This document shows positions 25,483 through 33,794 of a DNA stretch of 64,000 bases, in pieces. The translations under genes were made by a program, and so were the position numbers. Source of the stretch: Candidatus Binatia bacterium (GTDB lineage Bacteria; Desulfobacterota; Binatia; UBA12015); the NCBI GenBank assembly GCA_029243485.1, contig JAQWRY010000088.1, positions 91,221 to 155,220 of the forward strand, in the 5' to 3' direction. The stretch's first letter is position 1. Every line of letters begins with the position of its first letter. Under the pieces are notes generated by a model, which was given only the letters and a program-made list of their open reading frames with translations, made no database searches and was not told the origin of the DNA.

Positions 25483-26460
25483 ATGGCGGCCCCGCAAGAG
25501 ATGAGCGACGAATCGGTCGCCGCCGCCGGGCCGAGCGGTTCGAGTCGCCGAACGGTGGCCTGGGCGTACGCCGCCGTGGCGACGACGATCTCGATGTGGG
25601 GCTACAGCGCCGTCGCCATCAAGATGCTCTCGTCGGACGGGCTCGTCGTCGCCTTCTACCGGCTGTGGTTCGCGATTCCACTCCTCTGGCTTTCGGCGCT
25701 CGTGGTTCCGTCGATGCGTCGCCGGCTCGGCCGGAAGTGGTTCTTCGGCTGCCTGGTGGGGGGCGCGTTCTTCGGCCTGCACCAGATTCTGTTCTTCAAC
25801 GCGATCAAGATGACGAGTGTCGCGAACGTGACGATCATCGGTGCCTTGCAGCCTGTGCTGGTGTTGCTGGTCGCGGGTCCGATGTTCGGAGAATACCTGC
25901 GTCGCGCGGCGGCGGGCTGGGCGGTCGTTGCGCTGGCCGGCACCGGCCTCGTGGTCGTCGGCTCGGCGGGTGCCCCGGAGGTCTCGCCGATGGGGGATCT
26001 TCTCGCCTTCGGAAACCTCTTCGCGTTCACCGGCTACTTCCTCGTGTCGCGCCGAGTGCGCGCGCATGTCGGCCCCTGGGAGTACGTGGTCGGGATGACG
26101 ACCGTGTCAGGTCTGGTGATCACGACGACGGTCGCCGTCGTACAGCCGGACCTCGGCTCGCCGGCGGGGTGGGACTGGTTGGTTCTGCTGACCCTCGCGG
26201 TGTTCCCGGGGACGATCGGCCACGTGCTGACGAACTGGGCCCATGCGCACGTGGCCGCCTTCTCGATCTCGATGATGTTCCTCGCGGCGCCGATCGTCTC
26301 GTCGGCGTCGGCCTTGGCCTTTCTCGGGGAGACGGTCAACGGAATGCAGATCGTCGGGGGCCTCATCGTGTTGGTCGCGATCGGTGCGACGGTGGCCCAG
26401 GCAGGCGAGTCCACCGGGGGGGAATTGGCCGAGAGCGCGGCCGAGACCGACGCGCCTTGA
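25483..26460 (+). CDS. EamA / drug-metabolite transporter (DMT) family permease
   Basis: A 325-residue protein with ten predicted TM helices in two EamA repeats (about 25-160 and 175-305). The starts of both repeats carry typical features: W-G-Y-S-A-V-A-I-K in the first, and F-A-F-T-G-Y-F-L-V-S-R-R in the second. The repeat ends match F-G-E-Y and F-L-G-E-T. Members move small metabolites across the inner membrane. A GGGGAGG box (25473-25479) lies just before ATG 25483. An acidic tail (E-L-A-E-S-A-A-E-T-D-A-P) ends the protein. Confidence 0.88.
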   Translation: MAAPQEMSDESVAAAGPSGSSRRTVAWAYAAVATTISMWGYSAVAIKMLSSDGLVVAFYRLWFAIPLLWLSALVVPSMRRRLGRKWFFGCLVGGAFFGLHQILFFNAIKMTSVANVTIIGALQPVLVLLVAGPMFGEYLRRAAAGWAVVALAGTGLVVVGSAGAPEVSPMGDLLAFGNLFAFTGYFLVSRRVRAHVGPWEYVVGMTTVSGLVITTTVAVVQPDLGSPAGWDWLVLLTLAVFPGTIGHVLTNWAHAHVAAFSISMMFLAAPIVSSASALAFLGETVNGMQIVGGLIVLVAIGATVAQAGESTGGELAESAAETDAP

Positions 26461-26475
26461 CTCGCCCGGCGCGGA

Positions 26476-26520
26476 GCCGGCCCGCCCTGAGCCGGCCCGC
26501 CCTGACCCGGCGCGCTCTGG
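26476..26520 (+). repeat. 15-bp tandem repeat, three copies
   Basis: GCCGGCCCGCCCTGA occurs at 26476-26490 and 26491-26505, and a diverged third copy (CCCGGCGCGCTCTGG) at 26506-26520. It fills the gap between the EamA and SGNH hydrolase genes. Confidence 0.75.
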
Positions 26521-26541
26521 CGTGGTATCCCTCCCGCGATC

Positions 26542-27522
26542 ATGGCGTTTTCGCGTATCGCTCGGGGCCTGTTGCTCGTCCTCTTACCGGTGCTGGTGTT
26601 CCTCGCCCTGGGTGAGGTGGCCCTGCGGGTCTTCCTCACACAGCGAATCTTCTACGACGTCGAGATGGCGCGATACGCCCAGCTCTTGAAGATCGAGTCT
26701 CCCAACCCCCGGATCGGACACGTGCACCGCCCAAACGCATCGGCGCACCTGATGGGTGTCGACGTCGAGATCAACTCGGAAGGACTGCGGGACGACGAGC
26801 CCCGGAGCGACGACGGCGATCTCCGCCGGATCGTCTTTCTCGGCGACTCTCTCACCTTCGCGTGGGGGGTAGAGGCGCAGAGTAGCTTCGCCCACCTCCT
26901 CGAAGAGGCGCTCGACGCCGAGCGCCCGACCGAAGTGCGCAACTTCGGCACCGGAAACTACAACACGACCCAGGAAGTCGAACTCTTCATCGAGAAGGGA
27001 CTCGCGCGCGCTCCGCAGAAAGTTGTCGTCTTCTACTTCATCAACGACGCGGAGCCGGTCCCGCAAAAGTCGAAGTACGCGTTCTTGGCAAATTTCCGGA
27101 TCGTGACGTTCTACTGGTCACGGCTGAAGCAGCTCTCGGCTCGGCTGTTTCCGGGGCAGACCTTCCGCGGGTACTACTCCGACCTGTACGACGAGCAACA
27201 ACAGGGTTGGGTCGAGACCCGCGCGGCCTTTGTGCGACTCGCCGAAATCTGCCGGGAGCGGGGGATCGCCTTGCAGGTCGTTCTCCTGCCAGAGCTGCAC
27301 CGGCTGGACGAATACCCTTTCGAACGCGAATATCGTCAGGTGGCCGACTTCCTTCGTAGTCAGGACATCGAGGTCCTGGACGTCACTCCGGCATTCGCCG
27401 ATGTGACGGATCCGCAATCGCTGTGGGTCTCGGCCGACGACGCACATCCGAACGCGGCCGCACATGCGCGGATCGCCGAAGCTTCGCGCGACTTCATCTC
27501 TGAAACAGGAGCCTCACGGTGA
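26542..27522 (+). CDS. Membrane-anchored SGNH/GDSL hydrolase-family protein
   Basis: A 326-residue protein with one N-terminal membrane anchor (residues 8-30) and an SGNH hydrolase domain. Block I with the nucleophile Ser is I-V-F-L-G-D-S-L-T-F near residue 93-102. The block II glycine is in N-F-G-T-G-N-Y-N, block III is weak, and block V D-x-x-H is S-A-D-D-A-H-P-N-A-A-A-H near 300. The family includes O-acetyl esterases/transferases of polysaccharides. The 3' end overlaps a tiny membrane-protein gene by 4 bases. In other genomes SGNH proteins sit beside DUF5989 and SxtJ proteins and a carbamoyltransferase; here only the first pair is present. Confidence 0.83.
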   Translation: MAFSRIARGLLLVLLPVLVFLALGEVALRVFLTQRIFYDVEMARYAQLLKIESPNPRIGHVHRPNASAHLMGVDVEINSEGLRDDEPRSDDGDLRRIVFLGDSLTFAWGVEAQSSFAHLLEEALDAERPTEVRNFGTGNYNTTQEVELFIEKGLARAPQKVVVFYFINDAEPVPQKSKYAFLANFRIVTFYWSRLKQLSARLFPGQTFRGYYSDLYDEQQQGWVETRAAFVRLAEICRERGIALQVVLLPELHRLDEYPFEREYRQVADFLRSQDIEVLDVTPAFADVTDPQSLWVSADDAHPNAAAHARIAEASRDFISETGASR

Positions 27523-27650
27523 TCGCTTTCCTGAAGAGGTACCGCTGGTACCTGGTCGTCTCCGTCCTCGTGTACGCCGCGGTCTCCGTGTGGCTGTTCC
27601 TGGCCACCGAGTCGCCGCAAGCGACGCCGTTCGAATACCAGATCTTCTGA
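27519..27650 (+). CDS. DUF5989-like single-pass membrane microprotein
   Basis: A 43-residue protein from GTG 27519, overlapping the upstream stop by 4 bases. It has a basic start (M-I-A-F-L-K-R-Y-R-W-Y), one TM helix (about 11-29) and the ending T-P-F-E-Y-Q-I-F. The layout and aromatic C-terminus (P-F-x-Y-x-x-F) match the DUF5989 family of tiny proteins encoded next to SGNH hydrolases and carbamoyltransferases. The overlap and matching context make the gene convincing despite its size. Confidence 0.65.
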   Translation: MIAFLKRYRWYLVVSVLVYAAVSVWLFLATESPQATPFEYQIF

Positions 27651-27660
27651 GAGCGGGATC

Positions 27661-27830
27661 GGCAGGGATGTTCCTTAATCTCGGCTCGTTGCTCAATCGT
27701 CACTCTTGTCGCGCCTCGTCGGCGGGCGCCTTCGGTGATTCGTCCTGACCTTCGGCGCTCCCAGGCGGTTTTACTGATTTCGGCCGACAGCGACTCCCGC
27801 GCCCCGACCGTGCAGATCATCCCGCGTCTC
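27661..27830 (+). repeat. Diverged intergenic repeat, copy A
   Basis: This segment resembles 37611-37815 base by base. Shared blocks are GTTC(C/G)TTA(A/G)TCTCGG, T(C/T)AATCGTCAC(T/C)CTTGT, CGCGCC(T/G)CGTC, GCCTTCGGTG and, further on, CTCCCG(C/T)GCCCCGA(C/T)CGTGCA and ATCA(T/G)CCCGCGTCTC. The CTCCCGCGCCCCGA block recurs in copy A about 65 bases later. No open frame is shared. Confidence 0.7.
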
Positions 27831-27890
27831 ACGAGGACCACGTGGAACCGGTTAGTGGCTCCCGCGCCCCGATCGGAGTTGCAGGGGGAC

Positions 27891-28052
27891 TCAGGCTACG
27901 GGGATGAGCCGGCCGGCGAAGTTCCCTCGCAGCACGACCTTGCCACTGTTTACCAGCTGGGTCACCGTCGCGAGAACCTCGCTCTCGCTGTCGGTGAGGT
28001 CGGTGACCGTGTTGACGAGGTCGAGGAGGGTGGTTTCGATCTGAATCGGCAT
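27891..28052 (-). CDS. Small 53-residue protein of unknown function
   Basis: Starting at ATG 28052, this gives 53 residues: an acidic amphipathic helix region (T-L-L-D-L-V-N-T-V-T-D-L-T-D-S-E) followed by V-L-A-T-V-T-Q-L-V-N-S-G-K-V-V-L-R-G and a short basic tail. The pattern L-V-x-x-V-x-D-x-A/T-x-S-x-x-E-V-x-A-T-V-x-x-L-V-N-S-G-x-V-x-L is one I associate with a small conserved family in deltaproteobacterial genomes; that is recollection, not a search. The helix-turn-helix-like length could suit a DNA- or protein-binding adapter. The frame is preceded by GAGAAGA about 10 bases upstream. Confidence 0.55.
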   Translation of the reverse strand: MPIQIETTLLDLVNTVTDLTDSESEVLATVTQLVNSGKVVLRGNFAGRLIPVA

Positions 28053-28564
28053 GATGAGTCTTCTCAACGCAACGGTCGTGCCACTGTGTGAGACGACCAC
28101 CCTTGCGAGCCGCCAGCGCAAACCACAACGACTCGTCTGCGTCGGGTGCTGGAACGGGGAGCGTTTTGCCCGGCGTCTGCCGCATGGTGTGTGGCGAGAA
28201 GTCGACCGAGCGGGAACGCGTTCGCGCTGGCGGGGTGTGTGGCGAGTGCTCGATTGGGCTGAAAGAGCTCGAAAAAATGGGCCGTTTCGACCGCGCCCAG
28301 CAGGGGCCGGTACGCTGGAGTGAGCGAGTCTGTGAGGCGGCTGCCGCGCGGCAAGGATTTCCCGTCCGGGTACCGCACACGTCGTCTCCGATCCATGCGT
28401 TTGGGTCACACTAGCCCCGGTCCGTGCCCGGATGCGAGATATCGCGTCGCGCGCGACGCGCGCTCGCTGCCGCAAGAGCGAGCGATGCGGGAGACTGAGG
28501 GCCGCGAAGTTCACGCGGGTGACATGGCGTCGTTGCAACCGCGCGCGTTCCGCGTCTCGGCGGC
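28053..28564. other. Intergenic region without recognisable genes
   Basis: About 510 bases between two minus-strand genes. Several open frames exist, as expected from GC content, but none has a convincing start, codon pattern or family resemblance. The only structure noted is a 13-bp direct repeat, GGTGTGTGGCGAG, at 28186-28198 and 28234-28246. The promoter of the 53-residue gene must be here. Confidence 0.5.
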
Positions 28565-30937
28565 TCAGCCGCGGTAACGCATCAGGCGCAGAGCGTTCGC
28601 GACGACGGCCAGAGTGCTTCCCTCGTGGAGGACGATCGCGGTGCCGATTCCGGCGATGCCCAATACCGAAGAGGGCACCAGGATCGCGACGACGCCCAGA
28701 GCAACGACCAGGTTCTGGGTGATGACCCGACGGGTCTTGCGCCCGAGCCCGATCGCGAACGGCAGAACACTCAGGTCGTCGGCCATGAGGGCGACATCCG
28801 CCGTCTCCAGCGCGACATCGGTGCCGGCGGCCCCCATGGCGATTCCGACCGAGGCCCGGGCGAGTGCCGGGGCGTCGTTCACGCCGTCACCGAGCATGCC
28901 CACGTCGCCGACTCGGGCCGTGAGTTCTTCGATGGCGGCGAGCTTGTCCTCGGGCAACAGTCCGGCGCGGTAGTCCTCGAGGCCGACCTCGGCGGCGATC
29001 GCTCCCGCGACGCGCGGATTGTCGCCGGTCAGCATCACGAGTTCGCTCACGCCGAGGCCGCGGAGGCGGTCGAGGGTCTCGCGCGCGTTCGAGCGGGGAC
29101 GGTCGGCTACAGCGATGGTTCCGAGCAGTTCGGCACCTCGCCCGACCAGGATCACGGTCTTGCCCTCCGCCTCGAGGCTCTCGGCTTCGGCGATCTGGTC
29201 GGCCGACGGCCCGTTGCCGGCTTCGGCAAGTAGGGCTGGTGTGCCGACCGCGACGTGGTCCGCTCCGAGCTGAGCGCGCAGTCCCTTACCTGGAACCGTT
29301 TCGACCGCCTGCGCGGTGCCCAGCTCGAGCGCGCGCTCCCGCGCTGCGTCGACGATTGCCCGTGCAAGCGGATGCGTGGACGCTTCTTCGACCGCGGCCG
29401 CCGTGGCCAGTAGGTCGGCTTCGGTAGAGGCGGCCGTGGGTCGGATGTCGGTGACCTGCGGCGTTCCGCGCGTGATCGTTCCGGTCTTGTCGAAGGCCAC
29501 GGCTTCGAGTCGTCCGAGGTTTTCGAGATGAACGCCGCCCTTGATGAGGACCCCGCGTCTCGCCGCGCACGCGATCCCCGACAGGACGGCGGCCGGCGTG
29601 GCGATGGCGAGTGCGCACGGGGAGGCCGAGACCAGGACGGCCATGGAGCGAAGGAACGCATCGGACCAGGTGAGCCAGCCGAATAGAGGAGGGACTACCC
29701 ACACGATGCCGACGGTGACGAGCGTCGCCGGCACGAAGAAGCCGGCGATTCGGTCGACCGTCATCTGCGTCGGCGATTTCTGGGTCTCGGCCTCGGAGAC
29801 GAGGGCGACGACGCGCGCGAGAGTCGAGTCGGACGCGAGTTTCGTCACCTCGACGTCGAGAGTGCCGTCGCCGTTCACCGAGCCGGCGTAGACGTCATCG
29901 CCGGCCGCCTTCTCTACAGGGAGACTTTCGCCGGTGAGGGCGCTTTCGTCGATGGAGGACCGCCCGGCTTGCACGGTACCGTCGACCGGGATCCGTTCTC
30001 CGGCGCGGACGACGACGATGTCGTCTCGCAGCAGCTCCTCGACGGGAACTTCCGTAGTATGCCCGCCTCGCCGTACGCGTGCGGTCTTTGGCGAAAGATC
30101 TCCGAGGGCTGTGATCGCTCCGCGCGCGCGGTCCATCGCTTCCTCTTCGAGCGAGTGCCCGAGGCTGAAGAGGAAGAGAAGCAGACCACCCTCCGCCCAC
30201 TCCCCGAGAATGGCCGCTCCGCCCGCTGCGACGGTCATGAGAAGGTCGATCGTGAAGCGGCCCTTCGCGAGTGCCTTCAGTCCGTGGCGAGCGATGTCGT
30301 ATCCGCCGAGGAGGTACGAGACCCCGTAGACAGGTAGCACGAGCGCCAGGCCGAGCCCGCCCTTCTCGAGGCCGAAGCCGAGCGCGAGCACGATGCCCGC
30401 CGCGACCGATCGCGCGAGCTCGGCGTGCTGTGCGAGCCACGTCTTCGGCGCTTCGGTCTCGTCGTGGACCTCGAAGCCCATCGAGGCGACGCGGGCGGAG
30501 ATTTGTTCGCGCGAGACGCTCGTGGAGTCGTACTCCACGCGCATCTTTTCGGCGGCGTAGCTCACCGAAACCTGGAGGACGCCGTCCATGCGCCGCACCA
30601 CGTGTTCGATGCTCTGCGCACAGTCGCCGCAATCCATGCTCGTGATGAGCAAGGCCTCGTGACGGTATCGGCGCGTGAGTTCGGCGCCGGTGTCGCGGGC
30701 GAGTCGCTCGACCTGCGCGAGGGCGACGAGGTTGGGGTCGTAGTGGAGGCAGAGACGCGCCTCCGGCTCCTCTTCGTCCAGGTGGGCGGTCGTGATGCCT
30801 CGGAGCCCTTCGAGTCGCTCGACGAGACGGCCGATACACTGGTCGTCCTGGCCGTTGACCTCGGGGAGGACGACGGGGAGTTCGAGTGAGACGCGGGGTT
30901 CACCGCGATGTGAGTCAGGGGTCTGAGGCGAGGGCAT
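28565..30937 (-). CDS. Heavy-metal translocating P-type ATPase, P1B-4-like (Co2+/Zn2+/Fe2+)
   Basis: A 790-residue P-type ATPase. A degenerate heavy-metal-associated fold (about 15-85) is followed by a second one with metal site C103-G-D-C106. Membrane helices occupy about 170-270, 395-460 and the last 75 residues. The A-domain T-G-E-S is at 335-338, the phosphorylated Asp483 is in D-K-T-G-T, and T-G-D-N and G-D-G-V-N-D-A-P precede the last helices. The transport site is S-P-C (439-441), not C-P-C, and the last helices hold L-H-E-G-S-T. S-P-C with H-E-G-G/S-T defines the P1B-4 group, which exports Co2+, Zn2+ or Fe2+. The N-terminal CxxC domain is unusual for that group. No metal regulator is adjacent. 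Confidence 0.9.
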   Translation of the reverse strand: MPSPQTPDSHRGEPRVSLELPVVLPEVNGQDDQCIGRLVERLEGLRGITTAHLDEEEPEARLCLHYDPNLVALAQVERLARDTGAELTRRYRHEALLITSMDCGDCAQSIEHVVRRMDGVLQVSVSYAAEKMRVEYDSTSVSREQISARVASMGFEVHDETEAPKTWLAQHAELARSVAAGIVLALGFGLEKGGLGLALVLPVYGVSYLLGGYDIARHGLKALAKGRFTIDLLMTVAAGGAAILGEWAEGGLLLFLFSLGHSLEEEAMDRARGAITALGDLSPKTARVRRGGHTTEVPVEELLRDDIVVVRAGERIPVDGTVQAGRSSIDESALTGESLPVEKAAGDDVYAGSVNGDGTLDVEVTKLASDSTLARVVALVSEAETQKSPTQMTVDRIAGFFVPATLVTVGIVWVVPPLFGWLTWSDAFLRSMAVLVSASPCALAIATPAAVLSGIACAARRGVLIKGGVHLENLGRLEAVAFDKTGTITRGTPQVTDIRPTAASTEADLLATAAAVEEASTHPLARAIVDAARERALELGTAQAVETVPGKGLRAQLGADHVAVGTPALLAEAGNGPSADQIAEAESLEAEGKTVILVGRGAELLGTIAVADRPRSNARETLDRLRGLGVSELVMLTGDNPRVAGAIAAEVGLEDYRAGLLPEDKLAAIEELTARVGDVGMLGDGVNDAPALARASVGIAMGAAGTDVALETADVALMADDLSVLPFAIGLGRKTRRVITQNLVVALGVVAILVPSSVLGIAGIGTAIVLHEGSTLAVVANALRLMRYRG

Positions 30938-31061
30938 CGATGTATCCGAAATATTGTCGCAAAGCCGGATTCGTCACAAGGGCGTGCCGCCTTTCTCTCC
31001 ACGGCCGTAGCGGATACGTACACGCGCGGATGTCGAAGCGGGAGAATCGCCGCGGGGAAGC

Positions 31062-31600
31062 GACGTGTGGTTGATGTACGCCCTCCAGGCCAGTCCGTGG
31101 AACCTGTTCGACGCGAACTCGTTCTATCCGGCGCCGTAGTCGCTGGCCTACTTCGAGTACTATCTCGGGCAAGTCCCGGCGTTCGCGCCGACCTACCTTT
31201 GGACCGGGAATCCGATCCTCGCGACCAACGTGCTGATCCTGCTCATGCACGGGCTGTCGGGGCTCGGCGTGTTTCTCCTGACGCGACGCTTCGTCTCGGC
31301 ACCGGCGGCTCTCGTGGGGGGGATGCTCTACACCTTCTACCCGACCCGGGTCGAACACCCCGGCCACTACTACATGCTGGCGACGGGTTACCTTCCGCTG
31401 GCCGTCTACTTCACGGAGCGTTGGCTCGATGAAGTGCGGAACCGAGATGCCGCCCTCATCACCGTGACGTTCGGGCTGCAGCTCTTGTGATCCTTCTACC
31501 TTGCCTACGCGGCTGCGCTCGGGGTTGCGCGCACTCCGTTCCTTCTCTCGAGCCTTCCCTACCTGCTTCTGCGTCGGTGAGGACTCATCCCCGAGTACGT
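31062..31600 (+). pseudogene. Fragment of a polytopic membrane protein (glycosyltransferase-like), interrupted by three stops
   Basis: One frame reads as a coherent membrane protein (W-L-M-Y-A-L-Q-A-S-P-W-N-L-F-D-A-N-S-F-Y-P-A-P, then Y-L-W-T-G-N-P-I-L-A-T-N and L-Y-T-F-Y-P-T-R-V-E-H-P-G-H-Y-Y). It is broken by TAG at 31137-31139, TGA at 31488-31490 and TGA at 31578-31580. The F-D-x-N-x-F-Y-P-A-P and G-N-P-x-x-x-x-N signatures are those of large bacterial membrane proteins resembling GtrII/YfhO-type glycosyltransferases, typically over 500 residues. The 5' end and most of the 3' part are missing. It is a decayed gene next to another broken frame. Confidence 0.7.
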
Positions 31601-31623
31601 GGGCCTAGAAAGCAGGGGCGCCC

Positions 31624-32068
31624 GTGCTCGCCCCGGAGGTGACGCGAATGCACGTCCAGGCGCATCCCCTCGGAAGGGGGCTCGGCATCGCTGGTGGGGT
31701 GGTGGCGTTGCTGGCGCTGGTTCCTCCCTGGCGCGGTGAGCGCGCCCCCGCCGCTGGGGCTCACCAAGGCGGCGCAGTTCGGAGAGGACCTGGTCGTGCG
31801 GGTCGCCCGGGAGGTCGTGAGCGATCCGGAGGCGCGACTCTTCGACCCGGACGTGACCCTCGGTGGTGTGCCCCTCGAAGCCGTCGGGCCGAAATGCCCG
31901 GGGACGATCGAGCTACGGTCCGTGATTGCGCCCTTACAGCCACTCGGCGGCAAGCTTCGGTTGGAGGTGCTCGTCCAGAATCACGGGGCGTGGCGGAGCA
32001 CCACGCTCTCGGATTGCGCCGGCGGGTACCACAACCACGACGGTCACCTCGTCTGTCGCTCGACCTGA
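31624..32068 (+). pseudogene. Probable frameshifted secreted protein of unknown function
   Basis: From the ATG at 31648 the frame encodes a signal-peptide-like start (M-H-V-Q-A-H-P-L-G-R-G-L-G-I-A-G-G-V-V-A then L-L-A-L-V-P). That frame then becomes Arg/Gly-rich. In the +1 frame a plausible mature protein appears from about 31735 (V-S-A-P-P-P-L-G-L-T-K-A-A-Q to N-H-D-G-H-L-V-C-R-S-T before TGA 32066-32068). A single indel between about 31690 and 31735 would join them. It may instead be an intact gene starting inside (31694). No family is recognised. Confidence 0.4.
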
Positions 32069-32110
32069 GTCTTCTGGTAATCGGTGGGCCTTGGCGGGTA
32101 GGCTCCTCGG

Positions 32111-32812
32111 ATGACTGGCCGAACCCTCCTTCTGGCTTTCGTACTGCTGGCCTCGACCACATCCGGTTTCGCGGTGGGGCCGGATCCGTATTCGACCCGT
32201 ATTCAGATCACGGATGGCGCCGTGGGGGCGGGCACGTCGTTCACCTTCGCGTTCCATGGGACGCAGAAGTCGGCGAAGAAGGTCGGTGAGATCGTGATCG
32301 CGCTCCCGCCAGGCTCCGGAGTGAACGCGAGTGCGTTTCGACGCACCTGCACGCTCGAGGGAACTGGTCCGAAGTCGGGTGAGGTCTGCGGATCGAAGTT
32401 CCGCGACGCTCGGGTCGGTGAGGGCACGATGACCGTCGAGATGCTCGGCATGCACACCGTCACTGCCGACGCGTATCTCGTCGATGGAGCACCGGACGGA
32501 GCGAATCTGCTCTTCTTCTTCGGTGCGGGGCAGGTGTTCGGCGTGGGCGCGCAGTCGATCCTCGGTACGATCTCTCTTGCCGAGGCCGAGCCGGTGCGCG
32601 TGCGGATCGCCGACATCCAGGGCCAGCTCGATCTCCCGTTCGGTGCGACGGCGGAGCTCGAGAAGGGAAGTTTCACGTTCACGGGCGAGTCCGGGAAGCA
32701 TGGGTTCAGGAATCCGGCGGAAGGCTCGATCTCCGACTGGATGTTCGAGATCGGGTTGTCGTGGTCCGGCGGCAAGCAATCGCAGAAGGTACGTGCGACC
32801 GCGCTGAAGTAG
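32111..32812 (+). CDS. Secreted protein of unknown function
   Basis: A 233-residue protein with signal peptide (M-T-G-R-T then a hydrophobic stretch, cleavage near S-G-F-A-V). The mature part is Gly/Thr-rich and beta-strand-like (I-T-D-G-A-V-G-A-G-T-S-F-T-F-A-F, then I-V-I-A-L-P-P-G-S-G-V). It has two cysteines (R-R-T-C-T-L and G-E-V-C-G-S) that could form a disulfide. No known domain is recognised; the layout suggests a periplasmic or surface beta-sandwich. It ends 22 bases before the LLM oxidoreductase gene on the same strand. Confidence 0.68.
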   Translation: MTGRTLLLAFVLLASTTSGFAVGPDPYSTRIQITDGAVGAGTSFTFAFHGTQKSAKKVGEIVIALPPGSGVNASAFRRTCTLEGTGPKSGEVCGSKFRDARVGEGTMTVEMLGMHTVTADAYLVDGAPDGANLLFFFGAGQVFGVGAQSILGTISLAEAEPVRVRIADIQGQLDLPFGATAELEKGSFTFTGESGKHGFRNPAEGSISDWMFEIGLSWSGGKQSQKVRATALK

Positions 32813-32834
32813 CGCGGCGAGCCGGGAGAAACGA

Positions 32835-33770
32835 ATGGGAATCAAGATCGGCATCGGTTTCAGCCTCACGCGCACGAACATGGCATCGGCGGATCAGATC
32901 TGCGCTTTCGCGGACCGGGTCGAAGACCTCGGCATCGACTCCATCTGGCCGAGTGATCACACCGTCTCTCGGCAGCCGAGCATCGACGTGCACTGCCTGA
33001 TGGCCTTGTTCGCCGGCCGGACGAAGCGCGTGAAGATGGGGCCGAGCGTTCTCTCGATGCCCGCGCGCGATCCGATTCACATGGCGAAGACGTACGCGTC
33101 TCTCGATCATCTCACTGGCGGGCGGCGGCGGATCATCTGCGCCGTCGGCCTAGGTGGGGACGCTCGCGAGTGCGATGTCGTCGGGATCCCGCGCAAGGAG
33201 CGCGGGGCTCGGATGCGCGAAGGCGTCGAGGTGATGCGGAAGCTCTGGTCCGGACCGAACGTCACGCACGACGGGAAGTTCTATCGCTTCGAAGACGTCT
33301 CGATCGAGCCGCGCCCCGTCGGTGGGCCACTCGACGTGTGGATCGGCGGCAACAGCGATCTCGCACTGAAGCGGGTCGCTCGCTACGGCGACGGCTGGAT
33401 GCCCTCCTTCATTACTCCGGGGGAGTTCTCGGAGGGGATGACGAAGCTCGCCGGGTTCACCAAGGAGACCGGCCGCAAGGTGGATGCCGACGAAGCCGGA
33501 GTGCTGATCCTCGCGCACGTCGGCCGGGACGCTAGCGCAGCTCGTGCGGTGGCGGACCGCTTCCTCAAGCGTGCACCGATCCCGCCCGAGGCATTTCGGG
33601 AACGGTCGGCCATCGGAACCGTCACCGAGGTTCGCGAGCGTATTCAGGCGTACGTGGATGCCGGATGCGACAAGTTCGTTCTGTTCCCGGTCGCCGGCGG
33701 TGAGGAACTGCTAGAGCAGGTCGACGCGATCGGCACCCAGATCATTCCACACTTCAACTCAGGCTGCTGA
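32835..33770 (+). CDS. LLM-class (luciferase-like) flavin- or F420-dependent oxidoreductase
   Basis: A 311-residue (beta/alpha)8-barrel enzyme of the bacterial-luciferase superfamily. It has the family features I-G-I-G-F-S at strand 1, the early W-P-S-D-H-T, the M-P-A-R-D-P-I-H-M-A-K-T-Y-A-S-L-D-H-L-T-G-G-R-R block (split across 75-105), and G-L-G-G-D-A-R-E. Members reduce or oxygenate substrates with FMNH2 or F420H2. GGGAGA precedes ATG 32835 and the next gene, an enoyl-CoA isomerase, follows 24 bases later, so the two are likely cotranscribed. Confidence 0.9.
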   Translation: MGIKIGIGFSLTRTNMASADQICAFADRVEDLGIDSIWPSDHTVSRQPSIDVHCLMALFAGRTKRVKMGPSVLSMPARDPIHMAKTYASLDHLTGGRRRIICAVGLGGDARECDVVGIPRKERGARMREGVEVMRKLWSGPNVTHDGKFYRFEDVSIEPRPVGGPLDVWIGGNSDLALKRVARYGDGWMPSFITPGEFSEGMTKLAGFTKETGRKVDADEAGVLILAHVGRDASAARAVADRFLKRAPIPPEAFRERSAIGTVTEVRERIQAYVDAGCDKFVLFPVAGGEELLEQVDAIGTQIIPHFNSGC

Positions 33771-33794
33771 CCAGACCCGACTCAGGAGAATTTC

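Noticed and set aside
24727-26067. A 446-codon minus-strand frame containing the methyltransferase
   Set aside because: The upstream half is antisense to the EamA gene; the methyltransferase needs only the last 216 codons.
31137-31580. Possible stop-codon recoding (TAG and TGA read as sense codons)
   Set aside because: Both stop types occur in one truncated gene, while neighbouring genes end normally with TGA and TAG. Decay is the simpler explanation.
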